A stretch of 64,000 bases of DNA from Candidatus Thalassarchaeaceae archaeon (GCA_023268715.1 JALRLV010000003.1:62321-126320), one strand, 5' to 3'; shown: positions 10,721-20,936, counted from the first letter of the stretch. Made by a program: numbers and translations. The notes: a model not told the origin generated them from the letters alone.

Positions 10721-12769
10721 TCAAGCACCCCCTGAAATTCCCAATCCTGGGATTTTCGTTTTTTCCTCTAATCTTCGAAGAAGTAAGGCAAGTGTCCAGG
10801 TGACTACAAAATAAGATATCATAACTAATCCCCAGGCTGAAAATATTTGGAAAGTAGTCGCAATCATCAGTTTCCCTTGTCTTGAAAGTTCAGAATAACC
10901 AATTACCATAGCAAGTGACGAATTCAATACCAAATTCACCATTTCATTACCTATTGGTGGGATACAAATTCTAATTGCTTGTGGCATAATTACTAATCTC
11001 ATTGTCCCCAAATAGGTTAATCCGATGCTTCTACCTGCTTCCATTTGACCAGATGGGATAGCAGCTATAGCACCTCGAATTGTTTCACATTGGTATGCTC
11101 CTGAATTAAGTCCGAGAGTGAAAATCGCACTAAGGAAGGTCCGGTCACCGTAGAAGAAGTAGTCAATTCCATCAACACCCGGATCCCCAAATGTACCTTC
11201 CATAACTTGTTGAATCCTCATACCTAATCTGAGTCCGAAGTGAATGAACATAAATTGTACAATTAGCGGAGTATTTCGAAAGAAATCTGTATAGACGGTT
11301 GCTAACGAATTCAGTGGTCTAACCTTGAACAAAGGTCCTGCCAATTTTTCATCTGCTAAAATAAATTGAATTGATATAACTAATATTCCGATTCCGAGAC
11401 CAAACATTGCAAATCCTCTTGGGTCTCCAACAGGAGTGAAAATGTACTCTATACCATTCAATTGTAATTCAGGGAACCTTTTCAGGCCAGAGTAGATTAA
11501 CCACAATGCAAACACCGAACAAATCACTCCAAATCCTTTAATTTGAGATGTAGAAAATCGTTCTAGTAGATTTTTGAGAGATGTGGGTGCTGTTTTCAAC
11601 ATCGCTAGAATTACTCCGATAACAAATCCAAACATTATTCCGAAAATTACTATTTTTACTGTGGCAATAAATCCAGCTAGAAGCATATCATCTGCATATT
11701 CTACGAATTCTCCAAAGTTATTATAATCCGGAATTTCGAAGCCAATTTCTTCATTTTCTCCTGCTCTGTCTGTAATCAGGATAACTCCTGAATCACCGAC
11801 AACTATTCCTAATACGTAGTCGAACATTGCATGGTCATTGAACGAGGTATTTACTCCTGGAGGTAGTAAATTCCTTTCAACATTCAAGCCTTGGTCAAGA
11901 CTTAACCCAAGAAATCCATCAGGCCCAGTGAATAGAATTCTTGAGGATGAGATTACATCAATAGAAGAAAGGTCAATTCCAAGTGTTGTATTGTATCCCG
12001 CGGATTCAATTTCTCTTAATTTCCATTCAAAACCACCAGGGGATGTTGAATAGAGTATTTGTCCAGAATCACTTACTGCGAACATTCGGTAAGGATTGAA
12101 GTAAGATACGGAAACGATTGATGATTCTGGGTCTGGAGCCTCTCTGTAATCCCATGTTGTACCTCCATCATCTGTGGCTAGGATTGTCCCAGAATCACCA
12201 ACAGCCAATCCGTCTTCAGCACCGTTGAAGTCAACATCGTGCAGGTTTTCAGTGAAACTTGTTGTCCTATTCCACCAAGTCTGTTCAGTATATTGCCAGA
12301 TAGAACCTGCATTTCCTACAATTATCAGGGATTGTTCTCCTGTTAAGGCAATACTCTTCATTCTTGCTTGGCTAGAATCGATAACGTTCCACTCAGATTC
12401 CAAGCTATTTTTCATGTAGATTATTCCTTCGGAAGACAATACAGCCATCGAGTCATCATACGAATCTGCTGAGATTAAATCAACATCTCCTAAATTAGTA
12501 TGATTTTGCCATGTTGCGCCAGAGTCATCGCTAAATCTAACGATTCCAGAATCTCCGAATACCCAGATTCTTTCTCCATGGATGACTGCCGAATTTAGGT
12601 CGCGCTCCGTCCAACTTTCGGCTTCGTTCCATCCAGTAATTGTACCTTGTCCGCTTGATTGAGGAATTGAGCAAACTAACAATATAGTGACTAGAATTAA
12701 AACTCTAGACTTAGAGTCAATTGATGACCAAGAGAAAATTCTCTCGATACCCGGAGAGGCTCTATTCAC
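10721..12769 (-). CDS. N-terminal YCF48/BNR-like beta-propeller fused to a GlnP/HisM-type ABC permease
   Basis: Signal/TM VLILVTILLVCSIPQSSG; repeats GDSGIVRFSDDSGATW, GDSGTILATDDGGTTW, GDSGVILITD; permease segment with FRNTPLIVQFMFIHFGL and EAGRSIGLTYLGTMRLVIMPQAIR. Confidence 0.93.
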   Translation of the reverse strand: MNRASPGIERIFSWSSIDSKSRVLILVTILLVCSIPQSSGQGTITGWNEAESWTERDLNSAVIHGERIWVFGDSGIVRFSDDSGATWQNHTNLGDVDLISADSYDDSMAVLSSEGIIYMKNSLESEWNVIDSSQARMKSIALTGEQSLIIVGNAGSIWQYTEQTWWNRTTSFTENLHDVDFNGAEDGLAVGDSGTILATDDGGTTWDYREAPDPESSIVSVSYFNPYRMFAVSDSGQILYSTSPGGFEWKLREIESAGYNTTLGIDLSSIDVISSSRILFTGPDGFLGLSLDQGLNVERNLLPPGVNTSFNDHAMFDYVLGIVVGDSGVILITDRAGENEEIGFEIPDYNNFGEFVEYADDMLLAGFIATVKIVIFGIMFGFVIGVILAMLKTAPTSLKNLLERFSTSQIKGFGVICSVFALWLIYSGLKRFPELQLNGIEYIFTPVGDPRGFAMFGLGIGILVISIQFILADEKLAGPLFKVRPLNSLATVYTDFFRNTPLIVQFMFIHFGLRLGMRIQQVMEGTFGDPGVDGIDYFFYGDRTFLSAIFTLGLNSGAYQCETIRGAIAAIPSGQMEAGRSIGLTYLGTMRLVIMPQAIRICIPPIGNEMVNLVLNSSLAMVIGYSELSRQGKLMIATTFQIFSAWGLVMISYFVVTWTLALLLRRLEEKTKIPGLGISGGA

Positions 12770-12809
12770 AAATTAAGCACACAGAAGTTAGAATATAGAA
12801 TCGACCCGT

Positions 12810-12822
12810 ATCACAATGTGAT
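12810..12822. promoter_or_regulatory. palindrome atcaca-a-tgtgat in the divergent intergenic region, next to an AT-rich tract
   Basis: Perfect 6/1/6 inverted repeat followed by tttattttatcg. Confidence 0.35.
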
Positions 12823-12897
12823 TTATTTTATCGTTATCAAAAATAAGAGCATTAGTATTAGCAATGTTCAAGGTTGTCTTTCAATGGCCTTTGTTGT

Positions 12898-13809
12898 ATG
12901 GGCGAGATGATTTACCACGGTAAGGTAAAGCAAGTTTGGAGTACAGATGATCCGGATATAATTGAATTTAGGTATACTGACCAAATTAGCGTTTTCGACC
13001 AAATTATACCTAGCCTAATTCCTCGAAAGGGCGAGTCATTAAACAGAACCTCTTGTCACTGGTTCAAACTTGTTGAAGAAGCAGGAATTTGTGATACCCA
13101 TGTTATCGAAATGAATGCACCCGATAGAGTGTTAGCGCGAAGATTCGATGTTATTCGTGAGCCTGGAGCGATATCGCGAGACCAAGAAAATGTCTTCGTC
13201 CCATTGGAAGTGATTTGTCGACATTATCTTGCAGGTAGCGGTTGGAGAAGATATGCGAGGGGTGACGCCCCTGCTGAAGAATTTGGATTTGAACCCGGAA
13301 CCATACTAGAGGAAGGGGTAAAACTTCCAAAACCTTACCTTGAGGTCTCGACCAAATTTGAAAAATTCGATAGATTACTCGATAGAAAGGAGGCATTGCA
13401 AATATCCAATCTCAGTGACGACGAATTTGACTCTATTCTCGAAATTGTTGTCAAGGTTGACGAAATAATCGAAACTGAAGCCGCAAAGCGGGGATTAATC
13501 CATGTCGATGGAAAGAAAGAATTCGCCTTGGGCGAGGGCAGAGTTCCGGTCTTGGTGGATTCATTCGGAACCTTAGATGAAGACAGATGGTGGGATGCTG
13601 AAGCATATACTAGTGGAGAGATTGTTCAACTTTCGAAAGAATTCGTCAGGGGCCATTATCTAGAGACTGGTCACCACTCTGAACTTTACGCGGCGAGAAA
13701 GGCAGGTACTGAAGAGCCACCAATTCCTGCTTTACCACAGTCTATTATCGATCAAACCTCAACTCTTTATGCAGATATGTTTGAAAGATTAACAGGTCAA
13801 GAATTCTAA
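12898..13809 (+). CDS. purC: phosphoribosylaminoimidazolesuccinocarboxamide synthase
   Basis: IYHGKVKQVW, DQISVFDQIIPSLIPRKGESLNRTSCHWF, KFEKFDR, VDSFGTLDEDRWW; start chosen at ATG 12898. Confidence 0.94.
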   Translation: MGEMIYHGKVKQVWSTDDPDIIEFRYTDQISVFDQIIPSLIPRKGESLNRTSCHWFKLVEEAGICDTHVIEMNAPDRVLARRFDVIREPGAISRDQENVFVPLEVICRHYLAGSGWRRYARGDAPAEEFGFEPGTILEEGVKLPKPYLEVSTKFEKFDRLLDRKEALQISNLSDDEFDSILEIVVKVDEIIETEAAKRGLIHVDGKKEFALGEGRVPVLVDSFGTLDEDRWWDAEAYTSGEIVQLSKEFVRGHYLETGHHSELYAARKAGTEEPPIPALPQSIIDQTSTLYADMFERLTGQEF

Positions 13810-13811
13810 TC

Positions 13812-14435
13812 TTAGGAATGTCTCCTCATCAGAATACCACACTTTCTTTTTTCTGCCCCGCGTAAAATGATAGTTAGATGTCGAAAAGCATCGGCAACAC
13901 CACCGTCTATGGGTTCACTTGGGTCAACTGCCCATTTGCCTTTTTGGATTGCTCGACGGAGATTAGTTACATCTCTTGAATCAAGCCAGCCACATAATTC
14001 CAAACCACCCCTGCCAGATGAAAATCCTCCTTCTCCAAGAAATTCTTCATATAGGCCAAGAGTTAGTTTTGCAAGTAATTCATGAAGTCCATTCTCACTC
14101 TTTTCAATTGTATTATTCAGTAGGTACTCAATGGCATTACCCCCTTCAATCGGAAATCTTCCGATTCTTTCTCTACTAACTCCTCTGTCTAGTGGTTCTG
14201 GCATTCCGCCGTCCCCCTTCCAAGCGACTGAACATAGGAATAGCATCATTGCAGGATCCATGATTGGATTTTCTCCCTCCTCTAATTCTAGAATTGAGGA
14301 TGGTATCGCTTCTAAGGATTTTATTTCTGCATGGTCGCCTCCTTGTGAGGATTGAATTGACGGTATCAATTCTAGCGGGTCATGCCGTAAAGGCTCGAAA
14401 GTATAGAATGGACTAGGGGGGATGTAGCGATTCAT
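13812..14435 (-). CDS. hypothetical protein (207 aa)
   Basis: Long ORF directly downstream of and co-oriented with 14450-20128. Confidence 0.65.
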   Translation of the reverse strand: MNRYIPPSPFYTFEPLRHDPLELIPSIQSSQGGDHAEIKSLEAIPSSILELEEGENPIMDPAMMLFLCSVAWKGDGGMPEPLDRGVSRERIGRFPIEGGNAIEYLLNNTIEKSENGLHELLAKLTLGLYEEFLGEGGFSSGRGGLELCGWLDSRDVTNLRRAIQKGKWAVDPSEPIDGGVADAFRHLTIILRGAEKRKCGILMRRHS

Positions 14436-14449
14436 TCTAGCACCTGTGA

Positions 14450-17400
14450 TTAGTCGTCGCCGGTCAAACGCTTCAACCTGCTCTCAAAGTCGTCCAATTG
14501 TCGTTCAACGACTTCTGGAGTATCCTCTACAACTTGACTGGTGACATGCTCCTCATTTTCAATTATTGTATTTTCTTGAATATTTTCTCCGATCAAATTT
14601 TCAGAAGGCACAGGTGGTTTTGGAAGCTTAGTTTCTTGCTTTTTCTTACTAAGGATGGACTCAGTCATATCCAATAATTTCTTCCTTTCCCGCTGATTGT
14701 AAAGGATCCATGTCAATGTAAGTGCCAATGAAATTACAAGAATTGCCGAGCCAATTGCCGTAAACCATTCAAAGCCTGAATCATTATTTACAGAACCGCC
14801 AGAAAGAATCAATTTTGCTTCATTGTCGGTTGGATTGGAATCTACATCCCAAGGGAACTTACATTGCACCGTCACAATGATTTCCGTTCCATCTGGTGCA
14901 TCTTCTAAAGATGGGCGGTCCAACTTTGGTTCTGGAGGATAAGTTCCTGAGAAATCGATTTCATGGGTTGCTGAATGGCTGCCAGCGATTACTAAAATGC
15001 TACAATCGGCATCAGTCAGCAGGTGGTGATACTCTCTTTTTGTTAATACCTTGATTTTTTGAGTATCTCCTTGACCATCAAGTTCAAGAGCAACCAAACC
15101 AACGTTCCAATCATTTCGACGGATTTCAAATTCAGTCTCATCTGATGCAATAACAATTCCTCTTTCATCCAATAGCCGAATGACTAGACTCCTCATTCCC
15201 GGCTGTGGATTCCATGAAGTAGCACTTAGGTTAACCTGGCCCGAAGTTGTGTTGGCATCCAAATTACCTTCAGTTGAGTCTAACATTTTTCCTTCATCGT
15301 CAATTAGAATTACAGTATAGCTGAATGGTTGGGTTCCATTGGCAACTGTACATTCTGCCCTCACTGAGCCGATAGCTCCTGTTATTGAGCAGGTAGCATA
15401 CCTAAGCGCAGGTTCGATGACATATGCTGTGTATGGTAAGACTGTGTTGGAATCCACATTAACTTGAGTGCCAGTAGACGCTGTGTTGGCTTGCCAGACC
15501 CAACCACCTTGCAAATCCCATTGTAGAATTGACTGAACATCATCAACAACTGAGGAATCTGGTGAAGTTCCGTGTATGTCTAGCAGAACACTATCTCCCT
15601 GCATCGATATAATCACAGGTGAAGATGCCCATGAATGATCTTCGTATTGTGTGTCGAGAGAAATTTCCCTTTGATTACCTGCTTCATCTTGTGCCAAGAT
15701 TCTGATGGTTCTAGATTCCCCCTGCCAATCTGAGGATGGAATTACTTCTAATGGGACTCCTGTGATTTCTCCCACTCCAATAACCACCTGAGTAGGTCCT
15801 GAAACTTGCCAACCTTGAGGTAGGCTAAGTACCTCAAGTGAAATTGTTGTTGGCGCATTACCCTGATTATGTAATTCTGCATGGGGATACCCTCCACTGT
15901 CTGAAACAATCCAATTCCCACTGCCTTGAAGGCTGAATTCATGAATCTCTGCAACTCTAAGCGGCAATGTAATGGTGGCCTCACTGCTACCATCTCCTTC
16001 CCTTAATCTAACCAATAACTCAACGGTTCTTCCGTGCCTAGCAGTAGAGGCGGGCGTGATTTGTAAATCTAGAGTTGCGGTACTTCCAGGGTCTAAGACT
16101 GGTAATTCATCAGGTGTGTCAACTTCCCATCCAATTTCTCCGTCCACCTGTACGCTTACGTATGGACGAGTTGGCGAATTTCCTTCCTGAACAACAGTTA
16201 GTGAAACCGTAGACCCAGACGGGTCAATCTCCAAATCCGCATTAGATGCTATGGCATTCCAGCCTGCTACATGGGAAACTTCTATTGTGAATGTAAAGGT
16301 GTGAATTTCGACATCAAATGCCACTATTGAAGCACTAACTTGGTAAGTTGTTCCATTCCAAGCACCAAAAGGTACTTCCACTACCAAATAAAGTGTAGTG
16401 GACCTGTTTACCGGGACCGATGATACATTATCACCAAATATGTTCCAATCGGTTACTGTATCCGCACCTTGGTGATTGAGCAGGCCGGAAGCGGATACTG
16501 AAAGGTCGTCGTCAAGATTTCCAATATTTGTTGCATAAATTTCGACGGCGAAGGAATCACCGGGGCTGATTGCAAATGCATTGTCCTCGACATCACCAAT
16601 TGCAGAATAAAGTACTACCTCCCAACGATGATCTTGTCTTGCTTCAAGCGTCAGGATGACTGAATCTGATATCGTTGAATTTCCTTCAGAGGTCATGAAT
16701 AACTCAATACTAACTGGAATTCTGGCGGGGGTTGTATCTGGTAAAATAATCTCAACTGGTAGAGTCCTCAAACTTCCCGCGCTTAGAGTCACTCTTGAGT
16801 TACTGAATGTGACAGATATACCAGGGTCTTCTGTAAGATAATCATCCAATATTACCGCGTGAGACATGACGTAGGTATCTTCACCATTTCCAGGATTGTA
16901 CAACCGAACCGTCGCAGGTATAGATTCCTCCACCTCTACTAAATGAGGCGATTCGGTAGGAGATACCAATGTAAGTGAGGTCCTGTAAATTTGCATGACC
17001 TCAACGGATAATCGAAGCGAATAATCCGAACCAAGGCTACTAGAATCTGTGAATGAATGGAAAGCAGGAGGAGCATCGACAGGAAGTTCTACGGACAATA
17101 TGCCACTTACTCTTGAACTAGGAATTCCTTGCATCGTAATATCATCTCCATTTATCGATAATGAACCAGAACCCGACCAAAACCAATCTTCTATTCCCAT
17201 TCCAGCGTCACTAATTTTCCAATCTAAAACTCCAGAAGAGGCTGGAAGGTCTGCGATAACATTCCATTGCAATGTATTCTCAGGCATGCTCCTCTGGTGA
17301 TTGGTTTCGGTTACAACACTTGTAGCGATGAATTGTAATTGCACGGTTTGACAGGTTTCCTCCTCCCCGCTCCCAACACACATTGTAAGCGGGGTAGTAA

Positions 17401-20128
17401 CGCTATCTCCTAGAGATACATCTGTTGGTACATTTAGTCTCGCAGAGATTATTTTTTCTTCTCCAGCAGATAGAGTTAATGCGGGTATTTCATTTCCAAT
17501 TTCATCGTACAACGTTAAGCTATTTTCAGCAGAATCCCAAGATGTACTGTCCCAGAACATTGAGATCGAATTTTCATCTGCATTCCCTAGGTTTTCCACG
17601 ATTAGCCATGCTTTTGCAGAGTCCCCAATCAGACCATAGCCGCTACTGACGGTAGTCCCCGCCGGCCCTCTGATTGACAATCCACGTGTACGGTTTGCCT
17701 CGACTGGTAAAACTCCGCTAACGCTTACATTCTGATCTTCGTCTAGGGTAAGCGTTAGCGAAAGATATCCTGCATCTGAACCATCCGCATTTATTGGCGC
17801 GTTAATCCTAAGAGAGGGAGTCCAAGTTCCATCTGCAGAAATTTGAATGGACGTAATCCCTCCTGGTGTTTCATCACTCCAGGTCCACCCTTCTGGCAAA
17901 TTACTAGCGTCGACGTTCATACTCCAAACACCGGCAAGACGGCCAGTTGAGCGAACAGTTGGTTGACCAATGGTTGATTCTCCTGGATTAACTCTAACAG
18001 GATTCGTAGGCATCTCAAATGTGGCATTGTAAGGTGGCACAATCGTCAGAGTGGTCGATTGTGCATCGTTGTCATAACGAGATTGAGTTACATTTTGGTA
18101 TGGGTCGAGTACCAATGCGAAATTATATTCTCCAAGTCCACCTGACCATCCGACAGAGAAGGATTCGAACCCTGCTGAACCTGTGGGGTCAGTCGGTTCT
18201 AAGCTGCTAGCACGATGGCGTGCTATCTCTATTCCATCAGCGTAAAGCACTGCGTCTACAGCCTCATCGATTTCAATAGTTCCTGCATTTTCAAAGAAGG
18301 CTGTAATCGTAACTTCTTCGTTAGGCTTAGGTGCACTTGGATTGAATTCTATTGCACGCCCATCTAGCAATGGCCTAACGTCGGCAAGAGCCGTAGAGAT
18401 TACTGTATCACCCAGAACTATATCCAATGTTGCGTCTCCATCGAGGTCCGCTAAGGCTGGAGATGACCAGGTTCTGTGATCAACTTCGACCTCATTGTTC
18501 CAATTGTCGTTAATTGCAGCTTGAGTCCCAGTATCTCCGTCCCAGGCCCAAAGAGTTCTTCCATATGCAACTAACAATTCCGGCGCTCCGCTACCATCAA
18601 TATCCATCCAGACGGGTTGTGCAACTGCAATTTCGTCATTAAAGGCCCCGCTAGATTGCTCTAAGTCATTGTACCATTCAATTTGAGGGTTATTTCCCGA
18701 AACATCATGGCAGCCAGCATGTCCATGTCTTGCGGTAGTCTCCTGATACCAAGTCACCCAACAGACTCTATCGATTACACTATCGTCATCGGTATCTATT
18801 GCAATTGGTGGGGCGTCAGTGAAACCATTTACTGCCTCAAACGACCAAATTTCCGAACCATCATCAATCTCTAATCCTCTAAATTCTGCACCATCAACGC
18901 TGCTTGAACCATCTGCGTCTGTGGGTATTGAAATAATCATCTCAGGCGTGGAATCAGAATCTAAGTTAGCAATAACCGGCCCTGGCAGTCTAATGTGAGG
19001 TACGTCAGTATCGCCATCTAAATTTGCTAGGCTGAGAGACCATAGTTGGTCACCTGACACAGAATTTAGTTTCCAAACCCACATCGCTCCACTGGACGCT
19101 TCGGTCGTCGTGAGTAAAATATAGCCAGTTTGGTCGTCAACTTGAGCAAATGATGGATCTGAGGGGTGGCTTCCATCCGCTAACATGGATTGCCACATTG
19201 GTGTAGGCACTCCGTTCGCTCCAAGGGGCAGGGCCAAGACTACGGGATTTTCGTTATTATCGATAACTGCAAGGACCAATTCAGCGTCTCCGTCCAAATC
19301 AAGATCCGCTAGCAAGGGTTGAGTTGTGGGTCTATGCCCTCCTAACCAAGAAGAGGTATAGGGTCCATTCGTACTTCCTATCTGCAGGTCATCGTCAGTG
19401 TAGCTCCACAGCAACTCTCCGCTTTTTGAGCCACCCGGTGACCAACCGGTTACTGAGCAATGAAGTACAGGAGAATAAGCATCGACATACAAAGCACCAC
19501 CTGCGTCGTAAACAATTATGACTTCCTGCATTCCATCATCATCAAGATCTACAATTACTGGTGAAGCCTTGATTATCTCTGTGGCACCCAAATCTACCTC
19601 CCAAGCCAAATCAGCATCTTCACCTTCGATAATTTTCACAACACTGTGATCGTTACCTCCGACTACTTCGGTTTGGATTAGCACAATGAATAAGGAATCT
19701 CCTCCACATCTTTCCTCGGCTGCCTCATCAGTAACAATTTGTTGACTAAAATCTGCAACTGGGGTTCCGAGTGCGTCCGTGCCTATCGAATAGGTGCCAT
19801 ATTCCCAATTTATCACTGGGTCTACAATAGAGGATAATTCCGTTGCATTGTTCGGCGAATCAGTTCCGGCGCCACCGGTTGGGGAATGGAGAGGTCCTTC
19901 AGAGGTCCTTTGGGAAATTCTTCCAGGCTGGGGCCAAGGCTGTCCTCCATCAATCCAAGGCTCTACAGTTCCTGTGAAGGAGGAATCATTCTCTAAATCG
20001 TCCAATTTCAGGAAATTATTTGGCTTAGTCATGAGCATAGGAGAAAGCGAAAGTAGTAACAAACAGACTACTGCGAGAGAAGCGTTCTGCTTCTTTGAGG
20101 GTTTGAAACTCGGACTCTGCATGCTCAC
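14450..20128 (-). CDS. 1892-aa surface protein: signal peptide, FG-GAP/VCBS-like repeats, beta-sandwich (CARDB/NEW-like) domains, C-terminal TM and cytoplasmic tail
   Basis: N-terminal ASLAVVCLLLLSLSPMLM; DLDDDGMQEVII, DLDLDGDAELVLAVID, DIDGSGAPELLVAYG, DLDGDATLDIVLGD; TM AIGSAILVISLALTLTWILY. Confidence 0.92.
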   Translation of the reverse strand: MSMQSPSFKPSKKQNASLAVVCLLLLSLSPMLMTKPNNFLKLDDLENDSSFTGTVEPWIDGGQPWPQPGRISQRTSEGPLHSPTGGAGTDSPNNATELSSIVDPVINWEYGTYSIGTDALGTPVADFSQQIVTDEAAEERCGGDSLFIVLIQTEVVGGNDHSVVKIIEGEDADLAWEVDLGATEIIKASPVIVDLDDDGMQEVIIVYDAGGALYVDAYSPVLHCSVTGWSPGGSKSGELLWSYTDDDLQIGSTNGPYTSSWLGGHRPTTQPLLADLDLDGDAELVLAVIDNNENPVVLALPLGANGVPTPMWQSMLADGSHPSDPSFAQVDDQTGYILLTTTEASSGAMWVWKLNSVSGDQLWSLSLANLDGDTDVPHIRLPGPVIANLDSDSTPEMIISIPTDADGSSSVDGAEFRGLEIDDGSEIWSFEAVNGFTDAPPIAIDTDDDSVIDRVCWVTWYQETTARHGHAGCHDVSGNNPQIEWYNDLEQSSGAFNDEIAVAQPVWMDIDGSGAPELLVAYGRTLWAWDGDTGTQAAINDNWNNEVEVDHRTWSSPALADLDGDATLDIVLGDTVISTALADVRPLLDGRAIEFNPSAPKPNEEVTITAFFENAGTIEIDEAVDAVLYADGIEIARHRASSLEPTDPTGSAGFESFSVGWSGGLGEYNFALVLDPYQNVTQSRYDNDAQSTTLTIVPPYNATFEMPTNPVRVNPGESTIGQPTVRSTGRLAGVWSMNVDASNLPEGWTWSDETPGGITSIQISADGTWTPSLRINAPINADGSDAGYLSLTLTLDEDQNVSVSGVLPVEANRTRGLSIRGPAGTTVSSGYGLIGDSAKAWLIVENLGNADENSISMFWDSTSWDSAENSLTLYDEIGNEIPALTLSAGEEKIISARLNVPTDVSLGDSVTTPLTMCVGSGEEETCQTVQLQFIATSVVTETNHQRSMPENTLQWNVIADLPASSGVLDWKISDAGMGIEDWFWSGSGSLSINGDDITMQGIPSSRVSGILSVELPVDAPPAFHSFTDSSSLGSDYSLRLSVEVMQIYRTSLTLVSPTESPHLVEVEESIPATVRLYNPGNGEDTYVMSHAVILDDYLTEDPGISVTFSNSRVTLSAGSLRTLPVEIILPDTTPARIPVSIELFMTSEGNSTISDSVILTLEARQDHRWEVVLYSAIGDVEDNAFAISPGDSFAVEIYATNIGNLDDDLSVSASGLLNHQGADTVTDWNIFGDNVSSVPVNRSTTLYLVVEVPFGAWNGTTYQVSASIVAFDVEIHTFTFTIEVSHVAGWNAIASNADLEIDPSGSTVSLTVVQEGNSPTRPYVSVQVDGEIGWEVDTPDELPVLDPGSTATLDLQITPASTARHGRTVELLVRLREGDGSSEATITLPLRVAEIHEFSLQGSGNWIVSDSGGYPHAELHNQGNAPTTISLEVLSLPQGWQVSGPTQVVIGVGEITGVPLEVIPSSDWQGESRTIRILAQDEAGNQREISLDTQYEDHSWASSPVIISMQGDSVLLDIHGTSPDSSVVDDVQSILQWDLQGGWVWQANTASTGTQVNVDSNTVLPYTAYVIEPALRYATCSITGAIGSVRAECTVANGTQPFSYTVILIDDEGKMLDSTEGNLDANTTSGQVNLSATSWNPQPGMRSLVIRLLDERGIVIASDETEFEIRRNDWNVGLVALELDGQGDTQKIKVLTKREYHHLLTDADCSILVIAGSHSATHEIDFSGTYPPEPKLDRPSLEDAPDGTEIIVTVQCKFPWDVDSNPTDNEAKLILSGGSVNNDSGFEWFTAIGSAILVISLALTLTWILYNQRERKKLLDMTESILSKKKQETKLPKPPVPSENLIGENIQENTIIENEEHVTSQVVEDTPEVVERQLDDFESRLKRLTGDD

Positions 20129-20170
20129 CAGAGTCTTACTTGCGCTTTCCGAGCCACTTGAAGGTTAGGG

Positions 20171-20210
20171 GTAAACTCTCATTCAGACCTACGGTCTGAT
20201 GACACTTTAC
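20171..20210. repeat. imperfect extended inverted repeat with core tcagacc-tac-ggtctga
   Basis: 7-bp perfect triloop core (20183-20199) extending to gtaaa/tttac with one bulge and two mismatches. Confidence 0.7.
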
Positions 20211-20278
20211 CCATCGCCGAGAGTATTTCCATTCCAGAATCTCATCCGTTGCGCTTATAGCAGGACCTTAGTTCGGCG

Positions 20279-20373
20279 AATCGCACGGACCTCTCCTCTG
20301 GAGGCACAGCCGATGAGGGACGGGAGGGTTAACCTGCCTTTCCTCCGACTGAACTCGGAGCGGTCCGGCGATT
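20279..20373 (+). promoter_or_regulatory. candidate structured 5' leader of the rpo7 operon
   Basis: aatcgc(a)cggacc (20279-20291) pairs with ggtccggcgatt (20362-20373); internal hairpins include ctccga-ctgaac-tcggag (20343-20360); SD ggagg at 20374-20378 follows immediately. Confidence 0.5.
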
Positions 20374-20385
20374 GGAGGAAACCGA

Positions 20386-20934
20386 ATGTACAGCCTAGTA
20401 ACAATGGAGGATACCATCAGAATCCCAGCGGAATATATCCGAAAGGGACGCAAGTTGGAGGACCATATTGACGATTTGGCCCACGCAGCTTTTGAGGGTC
20501 GATTTGATGAAGACGAAAACTACACACTGCTAACCTATGGTCACGAAACCGTAGGTCGTGGAAAGATAATTCACGGTGATGGTGCAATCTATCAGAGAGT
20601 ACGCTTCAAGGCACTACATTTCACAATGGAAGCAAATGAGGTAGTAGATGGGGCAGTTTCTGAAGTCTCTGAATACGGCGCCTTCGTTCGCATCGGGCCG
20701 ATTGAGGCACTACTCCACAAGTCACAGATTCTCGATGAACCCGTTCAGGTAAATATGGGTATAAGGAGAATCGAAGGTTCTCAATCCGGCAAGCATATCG
20801 AAGAGGGTTCCTATGTTCGTTCACGAATCGTTTCAAAGGCGATTAACCAAAACGACCCAAGGTCCAGTAAGATTGGTTTGAACTGTAAAATGTCAGGTCT
20901 TGGCGCTCACGATTGGTTAACTAGAGGTGACTAA
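20386..20934 (+). CDS. rpo7: DNA-directed RNA polymerase subunit Rpo7 (RpoE')
   Basis: MYSLVTMEDTIRIPAEYI start, S1-like domain DGAVSEVSEYGAFVRIGPIEALLHKSQI. Confidence 0.94.
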   Translation: MYSLVTMEDTIRIPAEYIRKGRKLEDHIDDLAHAAFEGRFDEDENYTLLTYGHETVGRGKIIHGDGAIYQRVRFKALHFTMEANEVVDGAVSEVSEYGAFVRIGPIEALLHKSQILDEPVQVNMGIRRIEGSQSGKHIEEGSYVRSRIVSKAINQNDPRSSKIGLNCKMSGLGAHDWLTRGD

Positions 20935-20936
20935 AA

